Part shown: positions 1-8,017 of the stretch, one piece after another
Numbering within the stretch: position 1 is the stretch's first letter
Layout of the letters: every line of letters starts with the position of its first letter
NCBI GenBank assembly: GCA_964386635.1
Contig: CAYLRO010000008.1
Coordinates: 1 to 64,000 of the forward strand
DNA: 64,000 nucleotides
Source: Sabulitectum sp964386635
GTDB taxonomy: Bacteria > Fermentibacterota > Fermentibacteria > Fermentibacterales > JCC-6
Direction of reading: 5' to 3'
Position numbers and translations under genes: made by a program
The notes under the pieces: model-generated
The model's input: the letters and a program-made list of their open reading frames with translations, nothing else
Databases searched by the model: none
Told to the model about the DNA's origin: nothing

Positions 1-2
1 CT

Positions 3-830
3 CTTTCTCCCAGAGGCTCTTTCAGTTGGGAACCGTCTCAGGGCACAGCTGTCAGTATCTCTGCAGGTTTATACAGGCAGACCCTGCCTGCTGAACTTGT
101 GGCCAGAGAGAAAGAATTCAGTGAGTTGGAAAATCCTTCCTCCATTCACTCAGTTATCAGTTTCAGACATCTGCTTACTGACGAGACAAAACTTCAGATA
201 GAATGTTATCACAAGTCTTACACCGGTTTTCCCTGCGACCCTGAACAGACTGGATACTTCATCCTGGACGGTGTTAGCAGCGAGCAGGACCTGTATGCAT
301 TCTCGGATCTTCAGTCAGGCGGTGAGGCCCGGGCTTACGGAGTGGAAGTTACAGTCCAGAAGCAGCTTGTAAGCGGTTTCTACGGTCTGATTGCCGGTTC
401 CTGTTCGGTGTCGGAATACCGGAATCCCGATGAGGAGTGGAGAAGGAGAATATTCGACAACCGCTGGACCGGGACCCTTGAAGGTGGCTACAGGGTCAGT
501 GAGAAGTGGGAATTCAGCTGCAGATGGCTTGCAGCAGGAGGCAGACCCTATACTCCTCTGGATATCCAGGCATCGGAAGAGCAGAACAGAACCATTCTGA
601 ACGACTCCATGATCAACGGTGAGAGGTATCCATGGTACAGCTCCGTGAATGTCAGAGCCGACAGACGATTTAATTTCAGTGAAAGCAGCCTTGTCTGCTA
701 CGTATCGGTATGGAACCTCCTGGACAGGCGAAATACAACTGCTACTTACTGGAACAGGATAGAGAACAGAGAAGACAGCATTTACCAGTGGGGTATAATG
801 CCGATATTGGGCCTTGAGTACGAGTTCTGA
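3..830 (+). CDS. TonB-dependent receptor, C-terminal barrel part (5' truncated)
   Basis: The frame is open from the first bases of the window and stops at 828-830, so this is the last 275 codons of a gene that begins outside. The protein alternates polar and hydrophobic residues in strand-like stretches, carries the GGEARAYGVEVTVQKQL type of strand seen near the end of TonB-dependent receptor barrels, and ends in an aromatic residue (LEYEF), as outer-membrane barrels recognised by BamA usually do. The role would be outer-membrane uptake of a substrate energised by TonB; the substrate cannot be told because the plug domain is missing. A GTG at 99 could be mistaken for the start, but the barrel sequence continues upstream of it. 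Confidence 0.8.
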   Translation, partial: LSPRGSFSWEPSQGTAVSISAGLYRQTLPAELVAREKEFSELENPSSIHSVISFRHLLTDETKLQIECYHKSYTGFPCDPEQTGYFILDGVSSEQDLYAFSDLQSGGEARAYGVEVTVQKQLVSGFYGLIAGSCSVSEYRNPDEEWRRRIFDNRWTGTLEGGYRVSEKWEFSCRWLAAGGRPYTPLDIQASEEQNRTILNDSMINGERYPWYSSVNVRADRRFNFSESSLVCYVSVWNLLDRRNTTATYWNRIENREDSIYQWGIMPILGLEYEF

Positions 831-906
831 TACTGAGAAAGGCAATTGACTCAGAGAAACAAACCGGCATTGTCCTGCAGCGGGGGGGAGCCAGTTCTTG
901 CCATGT

Positions 907-934
907 AAAAAAACCGCCCGGATGATCCGGGCGG
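907..934 (-). terminator. Rho-independent terminator of the lysine aminotransferase gene
   Basis: A perfect 9-bp stem (CCGCCCGGA at 914-922 with TCCGGGCGG at 926-934) is followed on the minus strand by seven T residues (A-run 907-913 on plus). It lies 15 bases past the stop of the minus-strand gene and 77 bases past the stop of the plus-strand receptor gene. The T-run makes it a terminator for the minus strand; the hairpin may also slow transcripts from the other side. Confidence 0.9.
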
Positions 935-948
935 CCTTCAGTATCCTT

Positions 949-2271
949 TTACAGAACGTCCTTCATGGACCTTCCTATGATGTCCATTGCCTTTTCCACT
1001 TCCTCAGCGGAGATATTGAGAGGGGGACGGAATCTCACGGTTTTGTCACCGCATGGAAGGATGATGGCTCCGTTTTCAAGTATCCTTGAGATCAGAGCAT
1101 TCCTTATGTCACCATTCTCAAGGTCAAAGGCGATCATAAGACCCCGGCCACGGACATTGGAAACTTTTCCTGGATTTGCAACAGCCAGAGCATTCAGGCC
1201 TTCAATTACCTGATCGTGTCTTGCTCTTACATTTTCCAGTATGTTTTCCTCAACCATTATTTCCAGGAATTTGGTGCAGCGCACCATGTCAACAAGATTG
1301 CCACCCCAGGTTGAGTTGATTCTGCTGGATTCGTGGAAAACATTATTCTCAACTTCATCAACTCTGCGATTGGAAGCTATACCGCAGACCTGTGCTTTCT
1401 TGCCGAAGCAGAAGATGTCAGGTGCAACGCCAAGGGACTGCCATGCCCACCATTCACCTGAAAGACCCATACCGCTCTGGACCTCATCATAAATGAGCAG
1501 GAATTCGTGCTTGTCGGCACGGTCTCTAAGGGCAGCAAGGTACTCAGGTCTGAAGTGATTGTCGCCGCCTTCACCCTGAATGGGCTCAATGATGAGACAG
1601 GCGACATCGTGTCCGTGGGTCTTTATGGCTTCGTCTATCTGCCTGAGGCTTTCCTCTTCTGCCTTCTTTACTGTTTCAAGGTTGTCCTCAATAGGGAAGA
1701 TCATGGATGGAGGATCAACTCTGGGCCAGTCAAACTGCGGGAAGTACATGTACTTTCTGGGATCGGAGGTGTTAGTAAGACTGAGGGTGTAGCCGGTGCG
1801 TCCATGGAAAGCTTTTCTGAAATGAATAACTTTTGTTCCCAGTTTTTCTCCTCTTCCTGCAGCTATATTTTTGCGAACCTTCCAGTCGAAAGCTGTCTTC
1901 AGAGAGTTTTCAACAGCGAGAGCTCCGCCTGCAACGAAGAAGAGGTACGGGTGACTGTCAGGGATGACAGTGTTGGCGAAAGTTTCAACGAATACTGCCA
2001 TCTCTTCTGTGTAGAAATCGCTGTTTGACGGTTTGTTGATGGCGACTTCAGCAATGTGGTTCTTCCACTCCTCAGTTGTCAGAGCAGGGTGATTGAACCC
2101 CAGGGGTGCGCTGGCGAAGAAGCTGAAAAGGTCAAGGTAGTCCCTGCCGGAAATGGCATCACGAATGTAACTGCCCTTGCTGTTCCGCAGATCCAGTGCC
2201 ATGTCGTAACCGTCGGCCAGCATATGTCTGCCGATTGTTTCCTTGATCTTGTTTGCTGGAATATGTTTCAT
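949..2271 (-). CDS. lat: L-lysine 6-transaminase
   Basis: This 440-residue PLP enzyme of aminotransferase class III transfers the epsilon-amino group of lysine to 2-oxoglutarate, giving the semialdehyde that cyclises to piperideine-6-carboxylate. Family-typical stretches are visible along the whole length: FFASAPLGFNHPAL, NKPSNSDFYTEEMAVF, FFVAGGALAVENSLKTAF, IIEPIQGEGGDNHFR, the PLP-binding Asp in IYDEVQSGMG, and the Schiff-base lysine in CFGKKAQVCG. The start at 2271 is chosen because GGAGG lies 5 bases before it; an upstream in-frame ATG at 2310 lacks such a site. It stands alone on its strand, divergent from the ptb operon, and may feed lysine catabolism. The match to the Lat family rather than to ornithine aminotransferase is strong. 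Confidence 0.9.
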   Translation of the reverse strand: MKHIPANKIKETIGRHMLADGYDMALDLRNSKGSYIRDAISGRDYLDLFSFFASAPLGFNHPALTTEEWKNHIAEVAINKPSNSDFYTEEMAVFVETFANTVIPDSHPYLFFVAGGALAVENSLKTAFDWKVRKNIAAGRGEKLGTKVIHFRKAFHGRTGYTLSLTNTSDPRKYMYFPQFDWPRVDPPSMIFPIEDNLETVKKAEEESLRQIDEAIKTHGHDVACLIIEPIQGEGGDNHFRPEYLAALRDRADKHEFLLIYDEVQSGMGLSGEWWAWQSLGVAPDIFCFGKKAQVCGIASNRRVDEVENNVFHESSRINSTWGGNLVDMVRCTKFLEIMVEENILENVRARHDQVIEGLNALAVANPGKVSNVRGRGLMIAFDLENGDIRNALISRILENGAIILPCGDKTVRFRPPLNISAEEVEKAMDIIGRSMKDVL

Positions 2272-2513
2272 TTGAACCTCCAGAGTCCTGTTCATGTGCT
2301 GTGCATTCAACTGCCGGGATGACAGGAAGCGATATGTTCATTAACCAGAATTGTCTTTCAAATCTTCAAGGCTGAACAGGTATTGTCAACTCATCGGTAA
2401 TGTGGCATCCTGAATAGCCTTTACCTATATTTGCAGCCAGGCGTCAGCCTGATTTTGAATATTCGATCAGTGATTTAATAAGACCAAGTATTACTATAAT
2501 GAAAGGGATGATT

Positions 2514-3434
2514 ATGGAGCCCATTCGCAGTCTTGAACAGCTGAAAAAGCACGCTAAAGATCTTCCTTCCAGTGTGGTTTCCGTGGTTCGCGCCGACGAA
2601 GTGGAAACCCTGACTGCTGTTAAAGAGGCAGTAGAAGGCGGAATGGTTGATTGTATTCTTGTTGGACCGGAAGAAGGCATCAGGAAGGCTGCGGCGGAGG
2701 CTGATTTTGATATTTCAGGAATCAGAATAATCAATGCAGAAGGCGATAAGGAAAGCGCTGTAAAGGGTGTTGAACTTGTGAAAAACGGTGATGCACAGGT
2801 GCTCATGAAAGGGCTTGTAGCAACCAGTACATTTCTGAAAGCTGTTCTGGACAAAGAGCACGGACTTCGCGGAGATGGTCTTCTCAGCCATGTAGCCACC
2901 TTCGACATTCCTGCTTACCACAAGTTGCTCATTGTCACAGATGCGGCAATGAATATCGCACCCACACTTGAGCAGAAAAAGGAATTGCTGAAAAACGCTG
3001 TTATTGTTGCTAAAGCTCTGGGTGTAGAGGTTCCAAAGTGCACCTATGTGTGTGCTAAAGAGGTTCCCTACGAGAAGATGCCATGCACCATGGAAGCTGC
3101 AGAAGTTCAGAAAATGGCAGATGCAGGCGAATTCGGGAACATTCAGTTTCACGGTCCGCTTGCCCTTGATCTTGCCGTTTCACCGGTTTCAGCAAAGATC
3201 AAGCAGATAGACAGTCCTGTTGCCGGGGATGCAGATGTGCTTCTAATGCCGGACATTGAAGCTGCAAACGTTCTCTACAAGGGTCTTATCTTCCTGGCCA
3301 ACTCAGAGCTGGGAGCAGTGGTTATGGGTGCTAGGAATCCTGTCATTCTCACCAGCCGTGCCGACAGTGCTGAAAGCAAACTCTGCAGCATAGTTCTCAG
3401 TGGAATAGTGGCTGCCTATCAAGGCAGGCAGTAA
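2514..3434 (+). CDS. ptb: Phosphate butyryltransferase-type enzyme
   Basis: A 306-residue member of the phosphate acetyl/butyryltransferase family, which converts acyl-CoA and phosphate to acyl-phosphate and CoA for ATP generation by a kinase. Family signatures include LMKGLVATSTFLKAVLD, LLIVTDAAMNIAP, HGPLALDLAV, SPVAGDADVLLMPDIEAANV and VILTSRADSAESKL. The start at 2514 is preferred because an AAAGGGA element sits 5 bases upstream and the N-terminus then aligns with known Ptb proteins; ATGs at 2499 and 2508 are in frame. No butyrate kinase gene follows; instead the stop overlaps the rpiB start (TAATG), and this is the first gene of a nine-gene operon. Substrate chain length cannot be read from sequence. 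Confidence 0.87.
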   Translation: MEPIRSLEQLKKHAKDLPSSVVSVVRADEVETLTAVKEAVEGGMVDCILVGPEEGIRKAAAEADFDISGIRIINAEGDKESAVKGVELVKNGDAQVLMKGLVATSTFLKAVLDKEHGLRGDGLLSHVATFDIPAYHKLLIVTDAAMNIAPTLEQKKELLKNAVIVAKALGVEVPKCTYVCAKEVPYEKMPCTMEAAEVQKMADAGEFGNIQFHGPLALDLAVSPVSAKIKQIDSPVAGDADVLLMPDIEAANVLYKGLIFLANSELGAVVMGARNPVILTSRADSAESKLCSIVLSGIVAAYQGRQ

Positions 3435-3871
3435 TGAAAATCCTGCTGGCAAGCGATCACGCCGGATTTCCACTGAAGGCTGAACTTGTCCAGAAGCTTG
3501 AATCCCAGGGGCACCAGGTAACTGACCTGGGCCCCTTTTCCACCGACTCAGTGGACTACCCGGACTATGCGGACAAACTGTGCCGGTCTCTTCTCCAGGG
3601 AGAAGCACACACAGGAATTCTTGTGTGCAACTCCGGAGTGGGAATGAGTATTGCCGCAAACAGGCACAGAGGAATCAGAGCTGCTCTGTGTCTTTTTCCG
3701 GAAATGGCTCTGTACGCCAGACGTCACAACGATGCCAATGTCCTGGTTCTCGCCGGAGGTTTTACTGGAAAGTTCCTGGCTGGAGAGATAATGGAAGTTT
3801 TTCTGAAGGAAGAATTCGAAGGCGGCAGGCACAAGAGAAGAACCGACAAGTTTGACAGAGAGAAAGAGTAA
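3434..3871 (+). CDS. rpiB: Ribose-5-phosphate isomerase B
   Basis: This 145-residue RpiB/LacA/LacB-family isomerase interconverts ribose 5-phosphate and ribulose 5-phosphate in the pentose phosphate pathway. The N-terminal ASDHAGFPLK and the central LVCNSGVGMSIAANRHRGIRA are the phosphate-binding and active-site segments; the Cys in VCNSG is at the position of the catalytic base. The ARRHNDANVLVLAGG segment follows. It overlaps the preceding stop by one base, so it is translationally coupled to ptb, and the wecB ATG follows its stop after 2 bases. Supplying ribulose 5-phosphate to the downstream riboflavin genes would be a sensible link, because RibB consumes it; that link is inference. Confidence 0.93.
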   Translation: MKILLASDHAGFPLKAELVQKLESQGHQVTDLGPFSTDSVDYPDYADKLCRSLLQGEAHTGILVCNSGVGMSIAANRHRGIRAALCLFPEMALYARRHNDANVLVLAGGFTGKFLAGEIMEVFLKEEFEGGRHKRRTDKFDREKE

Positions 3872-3873
3872 TA

Positions 3874-4923
3874 ATGATTGATCTTATCTGCGGAGCCAGA
3901 CCGAACTTCATGAAGGTTGATCCGATAATACGCAGCCTTGAATCTGAGGTAAGACTTGTTCACACAGGGCAGCATTACGATTACTCAATGTCCGGCAGTT
4001 TCTTTGACCAGCTGGGTCTTCCGAAACCTGATATCAATCTGGAAGTGGGCAGTTCCACTATAACTGTCCAGACAGCTGATATAATGAAAGCTTATGAACC
4101 GGTGTTCACTGCCGGGAAGCCTGACGCAGTAATTGTGGTGGGAGATGTTAACTCTACTCTGGCCTGTGTTCTTACAGCGGTGAGGTATGGAACCCCTGCA
4201 GTCCATGTTGAAGCGGGTCTGAGAAGTTTTGACAGAACCATGCCAGAGGAGATCAACAGGCTCCTTACAGACCAGATCAGCGATCTGCTTCTTATTACAA
4301 GCTCTGAGGCAAGGGAAAATCTGATAAGAGAGGGAAGACCGGACAGCGCCATCAGGATGGTGGGTAATCCCATGATAGACACTCTTATGCGGCTGCTTCC
4401 GGAAACTGTTAATATTCCTGTCCCGGAAGGAGATTATGGTCTGGTCACTCTCCATCGCCCCGGGAATGTGGATGTGCCTGACAAACTGGCTGCCATTCTG
4501 GACTCTCTGAAAAATCTTGCCCCGATGCATCTGGTCTTCCCTGCACACCCCAGAACGCTGAAGAACATCAGGAAGTGGGAACTGAACAGTCGAGTGCCGG
4601 ATAATCTCAAGATGGTGGAGCCAATGGATTACCTTAAATTCATCAGGTACCAGCAGGCTGCGGCAGTTGTTATTACCGATTCGGGAGGCGTTCAGGAAGA
4701 AACCTCAGTGATGGGAGTTCCATGTGTTACAGTGAGACCCAACACTGAAAGACCTGTCACATGTACAGCCGGGACAAATGTTCTCTGCCCGATTCCTGAG
4801 AATATTGCAGAAGCAGTGAATATGCAGATGAGAAATAGACCGTCATCCCCGCCTGTTATTCCCATGTGGGATGGAAATGCCGGTTCAAGGATAGCCGCTG
4901 AGATAGAGAGGTTACTGAAATGA
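3874..4923 (+). CDS. wecB: Non-hydrolysing UDP-N-acetylglucosamine 2-epimerase
   Basis: A 349-residue epimerase that interconverts UDP-GlcNAc and UDP-ManNAc for surface polysaccharide synthesis. The GT-B fold landmarks are all present: GARPNFMKVDPI at the N-terminus, VVGDVNSTLA, HVEAGLRSFDRTMPEEINR with the two catalytic glutamates, the histidine in LVTLHRPGNVD, and TDSGGVQEE followed by RPNTERPVT that binds the nucleotide. Length is close to the usual 370. It begins 2 bases after rpiB and its last four bases overlap the next start (ATGA), so it is in the same operon. Its presence among riboflavin genes has no obvious metabolic reason. Confidence 0.92.
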   Translation: MIDLICGARPNFMKVDPIIRSLESEVRLVHTGQHYDYSMSGSFFDQLGLPKPDINLEVGSSTITVQTADIMKAYEPVFTAGKPDAVIVVGDVNSTLACVLTAVRYGTPAVHVEAGLRSFDRTMPEEINRLLTDQISDLLLITSSEARENLIREGRPDSAIRMVGNPMIDTLMRLLPETVNIPVPEGDYGLVTLHRPGNVDVPDKLAAILDSLKNLAPMHLVFPAHPRTLKNIRKWELNSRVPDNLKMVEPMDYLKFIRYQQAAAVVITDSGGVQEETSVMGVPCVTVRPNTERPVTCTAGTNVLCPIPENIAEAVNMQMRNRPSSPPVIPMWDGNAGSRIAAEIERLLK

Positions 4924-6335
4924 AACTGTTTACACTGATGATTCTTCTGGCTCTGACAATGCTTGCTTCCTGCGGGACAGACAGTACGGATTTGCCGTCT
5001 GAAACCTATGCCACTGCCGATTTCCAGAAGTTCGCAGTTACCCTTCAGGGTGAGGATGTGGGCTACATGACAATGGAGACAGAACAGGTCGGAGACTCAC
5101 TGTTCATAAACCAGAGCATGGAATGGCATCTGCTTCTAATGGGAACCACCAGAACCGTTTCAATGGATGTCAGGTCAAGAACCGGTCTGGATATGGATCT
5201 GGGTTACATGGATATGACCATGTCTGACGGTACTTCACTTATACAGGCAACTGCAGTCAGAACCGGGAACACCGTTGAGACCACGGTGAACACATCAGGC
5301 AGAGAGATTACATACAACAATGAATTCCAGGGTGAATTCCTTCCTGCATTCGTTGATCTGGCTTCTGCTGCTCTGGAATGGACCCCTGGTGATGAAAGAG
5401 TATTCCCAACATTTGATCCGTCCACAGGTATGCTTTTTGAAGCAACAGTAACCTGTGAGGCCATTGAAAACGTTTCTCTCATGGGGGACACTGTGGAAGC
5501 TGCAAGGCTTCTCATTTCCCAGCAGGGAATGCGGAACAGCGTGTGGGTTTACCATGGTCAGATCGTTCGGGAGGAAGAGACCGGAATGGGTATGGTTCTT
5601 ACCAGAGTCTCTCCTGAAACGGAAGACAACATCGTTCCCTCAAGCGACCTCTACGAGGTTTATGCAGTCACATCAAATACCGTTATTGATCCCAGAGCAA
5701 CAGGAGAGAGAAGCTGGATCATGCAGGGAGAGATAGACTGGACAGACTTTCAGCTTGACTATCCCGGGCTGCAGACTGCGGAGGATGGACCTGTCATTAC
5801 AGTGACAGCTCTACCACCTTCAGATCCAACAGGTTTCCCCTTCGATGCGGCAGATGAAACACTTTACGAATTTCTTGAGTCAGAATCAATGATCCAGTGT
5901 GATGACCCTGCCATCAAAGCTCTTGCAGACAGCCTCACTGCCGATGCAACAGATGCCTGGCAGGCTGCAATGAGCATCTCAAGTTATGTTGACAGGGCCG
6001 TGGACAATGTTCCTACAGTGTCCCTTCCTTCAGCTGTTGATGTTCTGGATAACCTGAGAGGTGACTGCAATGAGCACACCATTCTGACAGTTGCTCTGTG
6101 CAGAGCAGCAGGGATTCCTGCAGTAACATGCGCCGGGGTAGTTTACGTGGACAACGGAATATTCGGTTATCATGCATGGCCGGCGGTATGGGTGGGAGAA
6201 TGGGTTTCCATGGATCCTACATTCAGGCAGCCTGTTGCAGACGCCACGCACATAATTCTGGCCCAGGGCAGCCTTGATGCCCAGTACGTGGTGAACGGAG
6301 TGCTTGGACGACTCACCATTGAGGAAGTTGAGTAG
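4920..6335 (+). CDS. Transglutaminase-like lipoprotein
   Basis: A 471-residue secreted protein with a lipoprotein signal (LTMLASC, lipidated Cys at residue 19). The first 300 residues are beta-rich and unrecognised. The C-terminal 120 residues form a transglutaminase-core domain with the Cys of RGDCNEHTILTVALCRAAG, the His of GYHAWPAVWVG and the Asp of WVSMDPTF as the expected Cys-His-Asp triad. The domain in bacteria acts as a protease, peptidase or cross-linking enzyme in the envelope; the substrate is unknown. It overlaps wecB by four bases and ends 10 bases before ribD, which makes it an envelope gene lodged inside a riboflavin operon. Confidence 0.8.
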   Translation: MKLFTLMILLALTMLASCGTDSTDLPSETYATADFQKFAVTLQGEDVGYMTMETEQVGDSLFINQSMEWHLLLMGTTRTVSMDVRSRTGLDMDLGYMDMTMSDGTSLIQATAVRTGNTVETTVNTSGREITYNNEFQGEFLPAFVDLASAALEWTPGDERVFPTFDPSTGMLFEATVTCEAIENVSLMGDTVEAARLLISQQGMRNSVWVYHGQIVREEETGMGMVLTRVSPETEDNIVPSSDLYEVYAVTSNTVIDPRATGERSWIMQGEIDWTDFQLDYPGLQTAEDGPVITVTALPPSDPTGFPFDAADETLYEFLESESMIQCDDPAIKALADSLTADATDAWQAAMSISSYVDRAVDNVPTVSLPSAVDVLDNLRGDCNEHTILTVALCRAAGIPAVTCAGVVYVDNGIFGYHAWPAVWVGEWVSMDPTFRQPVADATHIILAQGSLDAQYVVNGVLGRLTIEEVE

Positions 6336-6345
6336 GAACATAAAA

Positions 6346-7416
6346 ATGTTCTCCAGCCATGAGAGAAATGCCATGTCACTGGCAATTGAAGAAGCACTGA
6401 AAGGCGGGAAAAGGGTTTTCCCCAATCCCCTTGTGGGTGCTGTTGTCCTTGATGAAAAGGGTAACACCGTATCTTCGGGATATCATGCCTGCTGCGGTGC
6501 ACCCCATGCTGAAAGGGAAGCTCTGAGCAGGGCATCTGAAACAGCTGGCTGTACTCTCGTGGTTACACTTGAACCGTGCTGTCATCACGGCAGGACCCCT
6601 CCCTGTACCGATGCTATTGTTGAAGCAGGAATAAAGAGGGTGATTGTTGCCATGGTTGATCCCGATTCTCAGGTGAGCGGCAGGGGAATTGCAGAACTCA
6701 GAGAGCATGGTGTTCAAGTTGAAGTGGGACTTTTAAAAGATGAAGCCGAGAAACTGAATGAGATCTACATTCATCACCGACGAACAGGTCGAAGTTTTCT
6801 TCATCTTAAGATGGCTGGAACCCTTGACGGGCGCAGCGCCGCTGCAGACCGCAGCAGCAGATGGATAACAGGGGAAGCCGCAAGAAAAAAGGTTCATGAG
6901 TACAGGCGAAATGCTCACGCTGTGCTTGTTGGCGGCGGAACGGCTCTGGCTGATGATCCGTCACTTACAGTCAGAGGTGTGGATTGCAGCCGGGAAAGTC
7001 AGCCTGCACGGATCGTTTACACAGATTCCGAACTTCCGGAAAGCCTGCAGATATTCAACTCTCCTGGAAGAACAATAATAGCAACAGATTCAGATATCAC
7101 GATTCCGGATTCTGCAGAACTCTGGGCAGGGATACATTCTCCTGAAGATCTTCTTCGCAGAACAGCCGGTGAGGGTCTGGGTCTTGTGTTCTGTGAAGGT
7201 GGAAAAACTCTGGCTGCATCTCTGCTCCAGGCAGGCCTGGTTGACAGGCTGAGCATATTTACAGCTCCGGCTCTGCTTGGTCAGGCCGGTTATCCTCTTC
7301 TGGGAGATCTGGGCGTGAAAAGCATTGATGGAATCATCCGATTGAAGGATGTTACAGTTGAGCGATTAGGTGAAGATACACTAACGGAGGGCAGTGTTGT
7401 TTACAGGGCTGATTGA
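6346..7416 (+). CDS. ribD: Bifunctional riboflavin deaminase/reductase RibD
   Basis: A 356-residue two-domain enzyme for the second and third steps of riboflavin synthesis: deamination of the pyrimidine and reduction of the ribosyl side chain. The N-terminal deaminase has HAE at 54-56 and the zinc ligands in PCCHHGRTPPC near 77-87; the C-terminal reductase carries KMAGTLDGRSA, SRWITGEAARKKVH and the NADPH-binding VGGGTALADDPSLTVR. The start at 6346 follows AGGA by about 8 bases; a TTG at 6304 in the same frame would overlap the upstream gene by 32 bases and has no better site. It overlaps ribE by 20 bases. Confidence 0.93.
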   Translation: MFSSHERNAMSLAIEEALKGGKRVFPNPLVGAVVLDEKGNTVSSGYHACCGAPHAEREALSRASETAGCTLVVTLEPCCHHGRTPPCTDAIVEAGIKRVIVAMVDPDSQVSGRGIAELREHGVQVEVGLLKDEAEKLNEIYIHHRRTGRSFLHLKMAGTLDGRSAAADRSSRWITGEAARKKVHEYRRNAHAVLVGGGTALADDPSLTVRGVDCSRESQPARIVYTDSELPESLQIFNSPGRTIIATDSDITIPDSAELWAGIHSPEDLLRRTAGEGLGLVFCEGGKTLAASLLQAGLVDRLSIFTAPALLGQAGYPLLGDLGVKSIDGIIRLKDVTVERLGEDTLTEGSVVYRAD

Positions 7417-8017
7417 ATCCACAGGCAAAGTAAAGAGAACCGGAGCAGTACTGGAGGTATCTGCAGAAGCTGACCTGGATCTTGCAACTGGAGAGAGTGT
7501 CTGTGTCAGCGGCTCATGCCTTACAGTAACAGAAACCACCGGCAGACGCATTGTATTTGATGTTTCTCCGGAGACATTCCAGCGTATAGTTCCTCTGCAG
7601 CCAGGTGCCATTGTAAACCTTGAAAGGTCTCTCAAAGCAGACGGCAGGCTTCACGGTCATTTTGTTACAGGGCATGTGGACTGTACGGGAACAGTAACCA
7701 GGGTAAGAACAAAGTCGAGTTTCAGTGAGATCACAGTGTCCTATCCTGCCCGGAATTCTTATCTGCTTGTAGAAAAAGGCTCAGTTGCTCTTTCCGGAAT
7801 CAGCCTTACAGTTGCAGCACTGACTGAAAGAGACCTGACCGTTGCTCTGATACCCGAAACTCTGAAGAGTACTTCAGCAGGATTGTGGAGACCAGGCACC
7901 AGAGTGAATCTTGAGTTCGATATAATCGGCAAATATGTGGTGCGTGCAATCAGCTACACCCGTACAGAAGGATCGTTGAGGGAATACCTTGAAAAGTACC
8001 AGTCTGAAACCCGCTGA
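7397..8017 (+). CDS. ribE: Riboflavin synthase, alpha subunit
   Basis: A 206-residue synthase that dismutates two molecules of 6,7-dimethyl-8-ribityllumazine to riboflavin. It shows the two tandem lumazine-binding repeats of the family; the first begins FTGLIESTG and contains the SCLTV segment, the second begins HGHFVTGHVDCTGTV and contains SGISLTVAAL. The start is a TTG at 7397, 6 bases after GGAGG; this gives the family N-terminus MFTGLIE. A GTG one codon earlier is only 3 bases from the same site. It overlaps ribD upstream and ribBA downstream (29 bases), so the riboflavin genes are translationally coupled. Confidence 0.92.
   Translation: MFTGLIESTGKVKRTGAVLEVSAEADLDLATGESVCVSGSCLTVTETTGRRIVFDVSPETFQRIVPLQPGAIVNLERSLKADGRLHGHFVTGHVDCTGTVTRVRTKSSFSEITVSYPARNSYLLVEKGSVALSGISLTVAALTERDLTVALIPETLKSTSAGLWRPGTRVNLEFDIIGKYVVRAISYTRTEGSLREYLEKYQSETR

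Noticed and set aside
2438..2451. Short hairpin CAGGC-gtca-GCCTG before ptb as a terminator
   Set aside because: Only 5 bp with a weak ATTTT tail; not enough to call, and it lies upstream of the operon on neither gene's clear 3' end.
6200..6346. FMN riboswitch before ribD
   Set aside because: The region is coding sequence of the upstream gene and shows none of the conserved RFN element segments.
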